Positions 39,701 through 55,188 of a DNA stretch of 64,000 nucleotides are shown here, in pieces. How positions within the stretch are numbered: the stretch's first letter is position 1; each line of letters starts with the position of its first letter. The DNA is from Oscarella lobularis (Eukaryota > Porifera > Homoscleromorpha > Homosclerophorida > Oscarellidae), in contig NC_089175.1 of assembly GCF_947507565.1 (NCBI RefSeq), positions 2,469,733-2,533,732 of the forward strand, given 5' to 3'. The notes below the pieces were generated by a model that was not told where the DNA came from, ran no database searches, and worked only from the letters and a program-made list of their open reading frames with translations. The position numbers and the translations under genes were made by a program.

Positions 39701-40092
39701 ACGATTTCGAGTTGAACGAAGGCGACGTCGACGATCATGACGAACGGGATGACGATCGTTTCCGTTGCGCTATTGATGACCGCTTGCGCCGAAACGCGAT
39801 CGGCGTCCACGTCGAGCGAACCGAGATGAATGTACTGGACGGTGTTCGGCGCGAAGTCGCACGGGAATCGATCGGGCGTCATAAAGCCGATCGTCTGTTC
39901 GAGCGGATTGTTGCGAAGGATGCGCACTTCGCATCGATCGCCGACTTCGAATTCGATTTCGAGATCGGCGGGACTGAGAAAGACCGAGCGACCGCGATTC
40001 ACCGTGATCGGATTGTTCGTCGCGATGCGTCGTCGCGCGTTCGTCGTCGCGACGAGGAGTAGGGAGAGGAGGAGGAGGAGGAGAGGCTTCAT
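30735..40092 (-). CDS. FREM2-like: FREM2/FRAS1-like extracellular matrix protein
   Basis: Four exons, 34299-40092, 31412-34242, 31224-31358 and 30735-31166, total 9,192 nt and 3,063 residues, near the ~3,170 of human FREM2. A signal peptide ([18 protein letters not shown]) precedes about twelve CSPG/NG2-type repeats in exon 1, with recurring DDESPVL, DDxDSDD and SDxxSxxIxYxHDGSETTxD motifs. About five Calx-beta domains follow (from about residue 1690; YTVNENAKHLTVTVIRQGD). A single membrane helix (SLIPIIAGVVGGIVIVAIIA) is near 30880-30950, followed by a RRRR stop-transfer run and a short tail ending NTEV, a class I PDZ ligand. In vertebrates FREM2, FRAS1 and FREM1 stabilise each other at basement membranes and GRIP1 binds the tail. 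Four exons, two of them giant, is unusual beside its intron-rich neighbours. Confidence 0.9.
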
Positions 40093-41497
40093 GACTGGAA
40101 GAGGCGGAGTCTACGAGAACGACACGTCAAAGTAAACATCGACTACTCGGAATCGAAAGAGGTCTAATAGCTAAACAACTACTAAAAGTCGAAAAGTGCT
40201 CTTTGCTACGCCTATCCGTTAGCATGCTTGAATTCGATTTAGCCAACAAATAGGAAGGCCACCCTGCTCGAGGCTCGTACCACGCATCGGGTCTCGACTG
40301 TCTCGACCGTCTAACCATAATAAACGTCGGGGAGGGCTCCGACTGTCAACAGTTCCTCATCATCCTAATTGGTGACAGTCGGGACACGCGACCCGGTGCG
40401 CTCGCGGTCTGGGAAAACGACGGTCCCGTACGTTGATAGGTAACACTAAAATGCTAATGTCGCACACGACGCAAAGGAGAACGCGTTCGCAGGAAAAGAG
40501 ACGCTCGGCCACCGGCGCCAACGAACGGGGTCTAGAACGTTGGGCGCGCGCGCGAGCACGACTTCGTGTGAACTCGACGAGCGCGGCACGTGCGAAACGT
40601 CGACGTTTCGACGCCTCGCGCCGTATCGTAAAATAATGTCGAGACACTTCGACGGGCACCGAACAACCATGCACATTCATGCGAAGCCACACGACCTTTC
40701 AGCGCAATTAGGGGAACGATGCAAAGTGGATGATTCCTCTAGGGCATTTGGAACAATGGGATCATGCCACACAAACCAAACCTCGTAACTTCGTCAGACG
40801 TCAAGTAGAAATTGTTCAGAAACGCTCCTTCGCAATATCCTACGATAGAGAGATCGGCGTTAGGCGATCGAAGCTTCGCTCCGTTTTTTTTCTCCCGCGG
40901 CTCACCTACCGATGACAGGACAACGACAGGAGGATACTGAAACTTTCTGCGCGATCCGAAAGGTGCAAGCGGCGTCCGAGCGGAGTGGGATCGAAGTGCG
41001 AGACGACGTCTGCGCGTCACTCCCCTTATAGGGTCCCGCAAGTCTGATTAGGGCGTGGCTTACCGAAAGGCGGCGGCGCCGATCTGCCGGCTGATTAGAC
41101 TCGGTTCTATTTCGGCGAAAATGGATCATCATGAATAACAATAAGCAGCTACTTATTCGGTGTCTTACTGCATGTACCGACGCAAATGGCCTCGTTTTCG
41201 AGTCGCACAGTCGCCGAGGTAAGACGATCGTGACCGGAAGCGAACGGTCGAGGCCGCGACGAAAATCGAGGCTGTACTCATCAATAATTCGACGCGTGCG
41301 CGCGTGTCACCGCAAAACCAAAGATTTGATTGAGACAACGTATTGTACGCTAGCAAGCTAGCACCCTTCAAAAAAAACACAAACTAGATACAAATGACGA
41401 CGAGCCTGACAGAAGAAGAAAAAAAGCCTTTTATCCAGCAAAGCAGGCTAAAGTAGAGAAACAAATTCTGTAAGGTCTGTTTGGTTATAAGCGAGAC
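40093..41497. other. Intergenic region between FREM2-like gene and PI3K
   Basis: About 1.4 kb containing the promoter side of the FREM2-like gene and the 3' flank of the PI3K gene. I found no supported exon, tRNA or rRNA. Short overlapping open frames near 40360-41140 lack recognisable domains. Confidence 0.45.
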
Positions 41498-46559
<5,062 letters not shown>

Positions 46560-46687
46560 GTTTGATACGGGGTCTCGCGTTGTGCGACTGAGTCTGCTTG
46601 CGTCGTGATCCGTCAATAAGGCGAGAATCCGTTCGATCTTCGGCTCGTCGCATTCGTCAACGTCGTCTCTTGTGCGCTTTCTTTAGT

Positions 46688-47235
46688 ATGCCGGCGAGAA
46701 AGGATCAGAAGAAGGGCCGATCGGCCATGAAGGAAGTCGTCACGCGCGTGCACACGATTCATCTTCACAAACACGTCCACGGCACGTAAGTCGCCTTCGC
46801 AAATCGCGTCGTCGGCCCCGTAGCGACTCCTCCTCTAGGCAATTCAAGAAGCGGGCCCCGCGCGCGGTGAAAGCGATCAAGCAATTCGCAACGAAAGTCA
46901 TGGGAACGACGGACATTCGCATCGACGTCCAACTCAACAAACACATATGGTGCCGAGGAATCAAGTACGCTATAGTCACCTCGCCCCAATCGCCTGTGGA
47001 TTATTATTATTTTCCTCCTCTTCAGAAACGTTCCTTTTCGAGTGCGAGTAAAACTCGAGCGGAAACGAAACGAAGACGAAGATGCGCCCAACAAGCTTTA
47101 TACCTTGGTTAGTCACGTGCCTGTCGATTCGTTCAAAGGTGAATCTTTTTTTCTGTGATATTTGCTTTTTTTTACTAACCTCGTGCTTATTTTTTAGGTC
47201 TTCAAACGATGAATATTGACAGTGACGATTCTTAG
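46688..47235 (+). CDS. RPL31: Ribosomal protein eL31
   Basis: Four exons: 46688-46785, 46839-46964, 47026-47138, 47208-47235. It reads [51 protein letters not shown] and [20 protein letters not shown], then [13 protein letters not shown], ending SDDS. Length ~121 residues agrees with the family (~125). A large-subunit ribosomal protein near the peptide exit tunnel. It is divergent from PI3K, 128 bp between starts. Confidence 0.95.
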
Positions 47236-47396
47236 ACAGGAAATTGCTTTTGTTGTCTTGGTTAATTGAGAATAAAAGATCAGAAATTAATGATTTGTGT
47301 CTATAATAACGCGCGTAGATATGATGAGAGTGTTGCTTACTTGACCTAGAGCGTTTCTTGCTGGATTCATCTGATAGAAAATTAAAGGGTTCTTTT

Positions 47397-48392
47397 TTAT
47401 AGAAACATATCCTCCAGGTAAGTATCAAACTCATCCTCTTTCGTCTTGTCAGCCAAAACGTTAGCAGAAGCCTTCCACACGTCCGATGCGTCATCAGTAG
47501 GAGCAGAATCCTCTTCTTTATCCTCATCCTCATCCTCATCCTCATCATTCGTTTCATTATCCTCTTGATCATCATCATCATCATCATCATCATCATTATC
47601 TGGTCTCTTTTTCTTTTTCCTCGATTTCTCCCCTTTCTGCTTCCTTCTCTTCGATTTCAACGCCTCCCCCTTACCAACCCGAACCTGCCTCCTCTTCTCG
47701 CGATAATTCAACTTCGGCGCGCATCCCGCGCACAATCGCAATTTGACGAGAGCATTCTTCTTCACTCCTCTCTCGACATAGCCGAAATTCACCTCCCACG
47801 TCGTCAGCCCGTTCTTCTCGTCGCATCGTCGCTCGCCGCACGAAAACTGCCCCTTCCCATCGACGACCTCGCGCTCGACGCGCCAGCGCAAGCCAATCGA
47901 ATTCCTTTGCGCCTGATAACGCGACAAGTCGACTATCGCGTACTCCTTGTACAATTTCTCGTAGTATCGTCGCGCCAGGCGCACTTCCCAGCGTCCCTCG
48001 GCCAAATCGTCGTCGTTCGCGTCCCAGAGAAAGCGATGCTCCTGCTTTAGGACGTCCAAATCGCTTCGATCGCGACTCGCGTCGCGTTTCAAGTGTTCGA
48101 TGCCCTCTTGCTTCAGATAGTACGTGTTCACGAGCAATTTGTGCCGATCGTAGGCGTTTAGGGAGAGGAGATGATGGCGCTGGGCCTTCATCTCCTCATG
48201 ATCGCGCGCTTCCCACGCCTCGCGTTTCGACGTCGATTTTTTCGCGTGCCGATCGACGCCGTGCGATCGCGCGGCCGATAGAGGATCGTCTCGCCACGTC
48301 TTCTTGCGCTCCGAGTCGTCCAATTCGGACGAATAGCCGCCGCGACCAGCAAACGCAAAGTCCAAGCTACATGTATCTGATTCTTCTCCCAT
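47397..48392 (-). CDS. FRA10AC1: FRA10AC1 homologue
   Basis: A single exon of 331 codons. The conserved core is AYDRHKLLVNTYYL, SDLDVLKQEHRFLWD, RLARRYYEKLYKEYAIVDLS, RWRVEREVVDGKGQFSCG and WEVNFGYVERGVKKNALVKL, with zinc-type CxxxxC pairs (CGERRCDE; LCAGC). The tail has a Lys/Arg block, a run of ten Asp, alternating Asp/Glu, and ends EEFDTYLEDMFL, as FRA10AC1 does. The family is a nuclear protein found with spliceosomes; the precise role is unclear. The Asp run is coded by an ATC/ATG-type triplet repeat (about 47565-47600). Single exon is unusual here. Confidence 0.93.
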   Translation of the reverse strand: MGEESDTCSLDFAFAGRGGYSSELDDSERKKTWRDDPLSAARSHGVDRHAKKSTSKREAWEARDHEEMKAQRHHLLSLNAYDRHKLLVNTYYLKQEGIEHLKRDASRDRSDLDVLKQEHRFLWDANDDDLAEGRWEVRLARRYYEKLYKEYAIVDLSRYQAQRNSIGLRWRVEREVVDGKGQFSCGERRCDEKNGLTTWEVNFGYVERGVKKNALVKLRLCAGCAPKLNYREKRRQVRVGKGEALKSKRRKQKGEKSRKKKKRPDNDDDDDDDDDQEDNETNDEDEDEDEDKEEDSAPTDDASDVWKASANVLADKTKEDEFDTYLEDMFL

Positions 48393-48504
48393 CGACTTCT
48401 CCTATACGGGAAACCAGTCAATCATGTGCTGCAGAAAAATCAATAAAAAAGTGTACCTTTTTGGAGCGTCCATTTTTACCCCTGCCAAGAGCCGAATTAA
48501 TTTA

Positions 48505-48563
48505 CAGTGAAACCTCATTGCGGGCCACGTTTTCTTGGGTGACCGCCAACTGAGGTTCCACTG
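48505..48563. mobile_element. 59-bp miniature element with pogo/Tc1-type ends
   Basis: The ends CAGTGAAACCTCATTG and CAACTGAGGTTCCACTG are imperfect inverted repeats beginning CAGTG, bounded by TA on both sides (48503-48504 and 48564-48565). TA duplication and a CAGTGRAACCTC terminus are typical of pogo/Tigger-like elements. It lies in the 3' flank between UBE3A and FRA10AC1. Confidence 0.65.
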
Positions 48564-48663
48564 TACAGTAGTAGTACACTCACACATCCTACATACTACC
48601 GGTATATAAATTATTTCGCAACCAAAAAGTTTCAGCATGTCGTTGCGCGTTTGTTTTTTCACT

Positions 48664-51600
48664 CTATATCATTCCAAATCCTTTAGCGTGCGTGATTGCC
48701 TTCAGCAAGCGCTCCTCCAGCTTCTCCTTACTAGAATACTCGCACAGCAAAAGCACATTGAAACACGTATGAGCCGTCGGCAATCTTATAGATAGAAAAT
48801 ATGCAATGTATCGTTTTTTTTTACAAGCGTCGACGAACCTGTCCGAGTCCGCCCCATTTTTTGCAATAATAAATTTGACCTTGCTAAGGCCTCCCAGTGG
48901 AACGCGGTCACTTCCAGTTGCAAAACTAAGCAACTTTTTCTTCTGCTTTTCACTGAACCCGTGCACAATTTCCCAAAACCATCTATTTAATTAAAAAATC
49001 ATTGATTATGATTAATTAAGATATCTCGTCCCCCCAACTCACTTTATGACTTGGGAATCTTTCGTGAATCCTCCATCGTATAGACTCGATTCTTCTAGAG
49101 CCATAAAGTTCAAGTCCTAAATGTATACACACAAAAATGCGTGGTTGCTACGCGATGAATGCGACCTTGGTTACCTCACTGCCACAAATTAAAAGTTCAA
49201 GTTCATTTGGTTGGAACCAAACTCTCAGTGGATTTTCATCTACAACCATATCAAATCCGCGTTTAAATGCACTAAACTATTAGACACCATAGTAATTATT
49301 AATCGTCATGTCTAATAGATATCTCTCACTTGTTTCTCTATCATTTTATTCAGCACGAAATCGGCGTAAAGACGAACGTACTCCTAAAGGGAAAAAGTGA
49401 TGAATTTTTGATATTTTACAGGAGAAGAGAGAGGTCACTTCTCTATTCTCGTTCGTAACGGGAATTTGGCTGCCATTCTCCTTCAAATCGTACGTCAAAA
49501 CCGTTCCCAAAACGTCCGTGTAATTGATACTGAACGTGCACATGAACGTCTCCTCAACGTTTTCATCTGACTCAAGCAATTGAACGAGACTCGCGGATAG
49601 AACCTTAGAAAACGAATAGTCAATAAATAATAATAATAATAATAATCTTAAACGAACCGGATGAAATGCTTTCAGGTCTTCGAACGTCGCCGGATATCCC
49701 ATCAATTTGCGATAGACGGTCATGGGAAAGCGAAGGTCCAGAATGACGTGATTATATATCGCCAAGCCCAACATTATTCCGACGAGCATGTATTCGCTGT
49801 CGTTTTCAAAAGACGTCGGATTGAACCAACACTCGCGACTCTCTTCGACGAAACTAAACATCGCTAAGAAGAAAAAGTACAATTTCGCCCCCTTTTTTTG
49901 ATTGAAGGGGAATTTTCATTTTACCATATTTGGGATTGAAGAGTTCTTCGATGACCAATTGAAAGAATTCCTTTTGAACGCCTCCCTCGTCGAAACCCTG
50001 TTCGCCTTCGAATTCGATGAAGAGTTGCTTTTTCAGCTCTTGAGGACTTTCCTGAGCCATCATCTCAAGCTGAAAAAAAATTATTATTATTATTATTGTC
50101 ATTGATTTATTTATCTTCGCGCTTTCACCTGCAACAAGGCGTCCTGTATGAGCGTCTCCCTATTGATTTTCAACTTCAAAAAAGGCGAATTCCTATATCC
50201 CCCGCTGATCATTTGGAGCACAGTCAAGCGTCCCTGATCCTGCATCTTAAGCCGATTCTCCCACGAGAGGCCCTGCACCTTCACTTCCGGCTTCAACACA
50301 AACGGATAATTCAAAAACGAAAATCCTCCGCCGCCCGTCGCGCCACCCAAGCGCGCCTGCTGCGACTGCTTCATAATAATAAAGTCTTCGCGAACGTTAA
50401 CGCTGTCGTTGAGCACTTCATTGACGAACTCCTCCGCGCCGACGAGCGGACAGCGTATCAACTGAAAGGGGACCCCAAACAGACGTTCCAATTGATCCCA
50501 ACCGCCTTTCGTTCCCTCGACGTGACGTCGTCGTCGTCGACCGTGACGTTGACGCGTTACGGAACGAAAACCGAACATTCCAAAGGGAATGGGCAGGGCT
50601 TCGTCGTCGTCGTCGTCATCGTCTTCATCATTATTATCGTCATTGGCGTCGTCATGGAGAACGACGGGACTTTCTGACGAGATGGGCGACGCTTCCTGGT
50701 GCGTTCCGCCGAGGAGACTTGCGAGATAGACGTAGCCAAGACAGACGACTGCGTCGCAAACGGCGGGTTCGTGATTGGGCGGCGCCGAAGCGGCGGCTGC
50801 GGACGAATGCGAGAGAAGTTTCAACGTGATCAACTGCTGAAACGAACCGATGAGCTGACTGAGATACGCCGGTTCGCTCGACGACCAATAGCGAATCAGA
50901 TGCTTCTGATGTGATACGGGAAACGCGGCCATGACGTGACACAGACGCGGAAACGCCGCGTCCAAATACTCCGGACTTTGTATGTCGGGATTCTCCAGCC
51001 AAATGACGAATTGATTCAAATAGTTCGGCGCGTCGATCGACGGACGACGATAGCGTATTTCCATTTCGATGCCGTCGGCGAGCATCAGCATCGCGTTGAT
51101 GAGCGACGATTGGACGTTGGATTGATTGAGCGACGTGAGAAGTTCGAACGCCTGTCGCGCGGCGCGTCGATCGACGGTGAGATCGTCCTGATGCGAGAGG
51201 GAGCCGCCGTCGGCGAAGGAACCCTCGCTGAGAAAACTCGAGTTGAGCGAGTCGGCGTTGGAGAAGACTTGGCCCACTTTGCGCACGAGAGGAAGGTAGT
51301 TGTCGTTCGCTTGGCATTCGGATACGAGAGCCTTTAGACTGGCCAATGTAAAGAACTGAACTTCAGTACCACCTGAAAAAAATATAGATTAATAAGATTT
51401 TAAGATAATTCAATTATATTGTGTGGGCGTGGTTCTGCTATTTTTTCGTACTCGGTATCGATTCCGGTGGGGCTTTGCTTGTCTGGGGTGATGGTGACGT
51501 CACTTTCTTGCTCTTGGAGGTGTGGTTCGTTGCGACGGCGTTTCCTCGCACCGAGGCGACGGCTTGCGCCGCCGCGACGTTGTCGCTCATTTCCGGCGAT

Positions 51601-51745
51601 TCTTTTTTCAGTTCGGCGAAGCGGCGTTCGATTAGAAGGCGCGCTTGCTTCCTGTTCGAACGAAATCAATGTCGCGCGTCTTGGCCATCGTTTCGCTGCT
51701 TCTCTACCGTCTATCCTGTCGTTTCCCGGCGGATTTGCCCGACAT
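48664..51745 (-). CDS. UBE3A: UBE3A-like HECT ubiquitin ligase
   Basis: Exon 1 51708-51745 ([12 protein letters not shown]), exon 2 51452-51651, exon 3 50129-51372, then about seven shorter exons to TAG 48664-48666. Exon 2 has [17 protein letters not shown], matching the first helix of the AZUL domain, then [13 protein letters not shown], matching its last; the zinc-binding cysteine stretch in between is absent. Exon 3 has [11 protein letters not shown]...[13 protein letters not shown] and [14 protein letters not shown], as in UBE3A. The HECT domain follows ([55 protein letters not shown] region; [19 protein letters not shown]), with the catalytic Cys in [13 protein letters not shown] and the end [12 protein letters not shown]. 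Two acidic (Asp/Asn) insertions lie near 50600. It faces a divergent methyltransferase gene, 68 bp between starts. Confidence 0.92.
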
Positions 51746-51813
51746 TTTCGAGATTTTTCCTTTCTTGTTATGGCGCATGCGTGTTCGGCAGGAGAACGTC
51801 GCGTGCGCTAGAC

Positions 51814-52611
51814 ATGGATTCCTCTGCAGCACAAGTCGAAACAGAACATGTGCATCGCGTTTACGACGACATAGCCTTTCATTTTAGTCACACACGCTAC
51901 AAGCCGTGGCCTAAAATCGCCGAATTTCTCGCTGCATTGCCATCGGGCAGCTTCGTAGCTGACATCGGCACGTGACTTATAAACAAAGCTCCGTATATGG
52001 TAATTGTTCGCGCTCTTTTAGGTTGCGGCAATGGAAAGTACATCGGATGTCCCGTTCGCGCCGGCGTTTTTATTCACGGATCGGATCGGTGTCGCGAATT
52101 GCTCGAAATTGCTCGCTCGCGTGACCACGAAGTCCTAGTTTGCGACAATCTCCTTCTACCCTACAAAGATAACTGCTTCGATGCCGTCCTATCCATAGCC
52201 GTTATTCATCATTTCGCATCGAAACAACGACGACGCGAAGCCATCGAAGAACTAGCACGAGTCCTCGCTCCAAAAGGAAAAATGATTATTTACGTATGGG
52301 CAATGGAACAACAGAGAAAAAAGGTAAATGCATATTCACGTGATATATTTCATTGGTAATTGATTGATTTATAGTTTGATAGTCAGGATGTATTTGTACC
52401 GTGGCACCTACAACGCCAGTTCAATAGAAAAGAGGAAGAAGACGCCACCAAAGATTCAAAATCATGCTTTTCTCACACGTACCAGCGTTACTACCACGTA
52501 TTCAAAGAAGGCGAACTAAGAGATCTGATCGAGTCGATACCTCATCTACAAATAATCCAGGACTATTACGATCACGAGAACTGGTGCATAGTAGCAGAAA
52601 AAATAGCATAG
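51814..52611 (+). CDS. TRMT9-like: tRNA wobble-uridine methyltransferase, Trm9/ALKBH8 type
   Basis: Exons 51814-51967, 52022-52323, 52375-52611. [23 protein letters not shown] is the Trm9 signature, followed by SAM motif [14 protein letters not shown] and the conserved [20 protein letters not shown] and [14 protein letters not shown]. The end is [16 protein letters not shown]... The first intron must use a GC donor (ATCG|GCACGT) to keep the DIGCGNGK motif; the nearby GT donor (CGGCAC|GTGACT) would break it. Trm9/ALKBH8 methylates carboxymethyluridine at position 34. No AlkB domain or RRM is attached, as in yeast Trm9. Stop codon 20 bp from that of CABLES. Confidence 0.87.
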
Positions 52612-52631
52612 ATAATAATTAACTTTACTAA

Positions 52632-53765
52632 TTACAAATATAATGAATACTCTCCGAGATGCTCGCAATGAGCTCTCACCTTATCCGGAGGCACGTGAAG
52701 GCAAAACTCCAAAGCAACCAATACGGGAAACTCATAGATCAATAAATCCCGATGAGAAACGTGAAGCACGTCGACGAGACAATCCATCAGCAGACGCACG
52801 TGCGCTTTACGTATGTCGCACATTTTCGCCGCCAATAGAAGACAACATCCGGCGGCAATTTTCCGATTCGTCTTATTCACCTTTCCCTTATAGACGAACA
52901 ATTCGTAATAGACGTAGCCAAGCGCGATGACGCCCAAATCGAGTTGAAATTTCGCGCCGACTTTCGCCAGAGATCTCTTGATGCTGCGCAATTTGCTCAA
53001 CGTCAAGTGGACGTGCGGAAAACGATCGCGAAATTGCTGATTCAAATTCCGCTTGATTTGCGCCGGTTTCGCGTACTCCAACACAGAGAAACGATAGCCA
53101 CAAACCGTCATGACTTTCTTGTGCTTACCGCTGACCATTTCCGGGTCGTCTAGCATGAGCCCATCATAGCCGAACGTGTAATTGCACGAAATCGGCGACA
53201 ATTCGCCACCGGGATGATGATCTGACATCATTGTTGCCATGGCACCCCACGTGCGCGTCAATAGATAATCATAGGAAATAACCGATTTTCCGCCCCTGCT
53301 ACTAACGTTAATTCCTTCTATGACAACTGACGTATTTCCCGCTATGGAAACGGGCGGATTTTTTTCCGCGCTCGCCTTCTTGTCGTCGACGTAGCGAAGC
53401 GATGAGAATATCGATACGGGATGTCCGCCTTGGGTCAATACGACGCGATTTCCGCGTAGGCGATTCTTTGCGTCGTCTAGCGAACGAACGAATTTGAATT
53501 CTGCTAGTGATGGCGTCACTTCCGGATCGACGACGTTCGCGTCGAACGAATGCGATTTGGCGCGTCGCGTGCGTCGCGGATCGACGCTTTCGGTCAGAGA
53601 AAGCGAACGCGTTGCTATGGGAAGACGGAAATCGTTCGCGGCTTTGATTCGAGGCGCTGGACGCGTCGCGTCGAGACGATTCGTCGAACCGTCGAGAGAT
53701 ATGCCCAGTAGAAAGGCGCGCGCTTCGGCTCGTCTCGCATTGGATCCTTTACGAACGGCTATCAT
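52632..53765 (-). CDS. CABLES: CABLES, CDK5/ABL-binding cyclin-like protein
   Basis: Single exon of 377 codons from ATG 53765. The N-terminus AEARAFLLGISLDGST is the CABLES motif; TPSLAEFKFVRSLDDAKN follows, then the C-terminal cyclin-like box (LTLSKLRSIKRSLAKVGAKF; VALAYVYFELFVYKGKV-like region at about 52850-52900; AAGCCLLLAAKMCDI; LIYEFPVLVALEFCLHVP). The family links CDKs to ABL kinases; whether that function exists here is inference. It lies 65 bp upstream of the SRPBCC-like gene at 53831, same strand. Confidence 0.9.
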   Translation of the reverse strand: MIAVRKGSNARRAEARAFLLGISLDGSTNRLDATRPAPRIKAANDFRLPIATRSLSLTESVDPRRTRRAKSHSFDANVVDPEVTPSLAEFKFVRSLDDAKNRLRGNRVVLTQGGHPVSIFSSLRYVDDKKASAEKNPPVSIAGNTSVVIEGINVSSRGGKSVISYDYLLTRTWGAMATMMSDHHPGGELSPISCNYTFGYDGLMLDDPEMVSGKHKKVMTVCGYRFSVLEYAKPAQIKRNLNQQFRDRFPHVHLTLSKLRSIKRSLAKVGAKFQLDLGVIALGYVYYELFVYKGKVNKTNRKIAAGCCLLLAAKMCDIRKAHVRLLMDCLVDVLHVSHRDLLIYEFPVLVALEFCLHVPPDKVRAHCEHLGEYSLYL

Positions 53766-53830
53766 GCAGAGAAACGACAGTGAGATCGAGTCAGCTGATT
53801 AAATTCCCCGGATAAAACACGTCACATATC

Positions 53831-54439
53831 TCATTGAACGTCTTCTTCGCTTATTTCCTCTTCTATAGTAGTATCTGGCGAATAGGAAGAATTGAGAACG
53901 GCGATATTGAGACCTTCCAAAGCCTTCTCGTGAGCCTGAATCATTTCGCTCTTTCGATCGCCATACAGAACGCCATACCAACGCGAAACAGACACCGAAA
54001 CATTTTCGGTAAGGCGACTTTTCAATTTAGCGAGTTTTTCTATCTCCATGTGAGACGTGATGTGAAGCCCGATGAAATTGCACGAAAATTCGGAACGAAT
54101 GTGATAATTCAAGGCGGTACGATTTTGATGAGAAACTATTGACCACGTGTTATTTCCGGCGTACGGATCGATTCGCCACGTCGTGTAGTAAACGATCGAG
54201 TCGACGAAAGACGACAAGACGTGTCGATTCGTGACTTTGATTCGATTTGGCCAGTGCGGATGGGCGGACGGAAGGGTTTTTGACAGTTGGCTGATGACGT
54301 CGAATACGCGAATGGGATGCTGATCGATGTCGATGGTCGTCGTGAAGTCGAACGAGGGCTTCCTCTCGCGAAGCCACGGCACGCAGTACGAGAGAATAAC
54401 GCCAATTACGACGACTATAGCGATGACCGACTTCTTCAT
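53831..54439 (-). CDS. SRPBCC-like single-pass membrane protein (divergent member)
   Basis: 202 residues from ATG 54439 (MKKSVIAIVVVIGVILSY, a membrane anchor); the frame stays open to 54598, so an earlier start is possible. FTTTIDIDQHPIRVFDVISQ and SKTLPSAHPHWPNRIKVTNR recall the first strands and helix of SRPBCC/START-fold proteins; an LLxxxHxEIEKL helix is near the middle. It has an acidic end (EEEISEEDVQ). It is a distant relative of the plus-strand array that follows and diverges from it (54439/54661). No cleft residues can be named with confidence. Confidence 0.55.
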   Translation of the reverse strand: MKKSVIAIVVVIGVILSYCVPWLRERKPSFDFTTTIDIDQHPIRVFDVISQLSKTLPSAHPHWPNRIKVTNRHVLSSFVDSIVYYTTWRIDPYAGNNTWSIVSHQNRTALNYHIRSEFSCNFIGLHITSHMEIEKLAKLKSRLTENVSVSVSRWYGVLYGDRKSEMIQAHEKALEGLNIAVLNSSYSPDTTIEEEISEEDVQ

Positions 54440-54660
54440 ACTTGCGTCGACGTGCGTGATGCTTCCGTTCACGGTGATTTCAATGAACACACCCTGTATC
54501 CCGGACACGACTGTAGCTGCTAAGTGGCTTCCTTTGCAGCAAAAGCTGAATCCAATGACCATGTACACCGCTTGACTAGGCTTATGAAAAATAAACACTT
54601 GGCACCGGCACCACCTTTTTCACAAAATTCCTTGTAGCATTCTAGCGCACGTTATCTACT

Positions 54661-55188
54661 ATGAGACGCCTTCTCTATTTTGCTCTTTTTGGTGGAGTAT
54701 TCTCTCTTCTATGGGTTGCTTTTCTACAGGATCTTGGACCCGTCTCTAAGCACGAAACGCACGTAGTCATAAAAAAGGCGAACGCAACTGCCGTCTACGA
54801 ATACTTCGCCGATTTTTCGTCAAGCATGCCAGCACTGCATCCACTCGTCACCGAAGTGAAATTTCTCGAGAGGAGAGACAAATACAATGTGTACCAAATC
54901 ACGGACAACGCTTGGCCATTTCAATGGACAATGAAAGTATTTTCGTACCCAGACGCGGAAAAATTGTCAATTAGTAGCACTACACCATCCGCCGCCTTGA
55001 GCCTGCGTCTATCGTCACTGTTCGTAATGGAGCAGGTTAACGAAGATGTTCTGGTGTCGGAGCAGTTTGAGATGGCTATGCCTCTCTGGTATGATTTGCT
55101 ATTGGGAAAATGGATTTGTAACTTTACGACGGACGTACACCAAAACTTGCTGAACAATTTGAAAGAGCATTTTGAGACTGAGCAGTAG
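54661..55188 (+). CDS. SRPBCC-like membrane-anchored protein, array copy 1
   Basis: One intronless frame of 175 residues. MRRLLYFALFGGVFSLLWVA is a membrane anchor; FLQDLGPVSKHETHVVIKKA leads into the SRPBCC-like part, with VYEYFADFSSSMPALHPLVT, FLERRDKYNVYQITDNAWP and FSYPDAEKLS. The C-terminal helix includes HQNLLNNLKEHFE. In SRPBCC proteins such an N-terminal VYEYFADFSS...LHP segment forms the first strand, helix and ligand-groove edge. Function unknown; a lipid- or small-molecule-binding role is inferred. Confidence 0.65.
   Translation: MRRLLYFALFGGVFSLLWVAFLQDLGPVSKHETHVVIKKANATAVYEYFADFSSSMPALHPLVTEVKFLERRDKYNVYQITDNAWPFQWTMKVFSYPDAEKLSISSTTPSAALSLRLSSLFVMEQVNEDVLVSEQFEMAMPLWYDLLLGKWICNFTTDVHQNLLNNLKEHFETEQ

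Noticed and set aside
34243-40092. Several 200-420-codon plus-strand frames inside the same gene
   Set aside because: Same codon-bias effect as above, ending where the real exon ends.
54136-54405. Overlapping frames within the SRPBCC-like gene at 53831-54439
   Set aside because: They are alternative frames of one CpG-rich exon and carry no membrane anchor or fold pattern.
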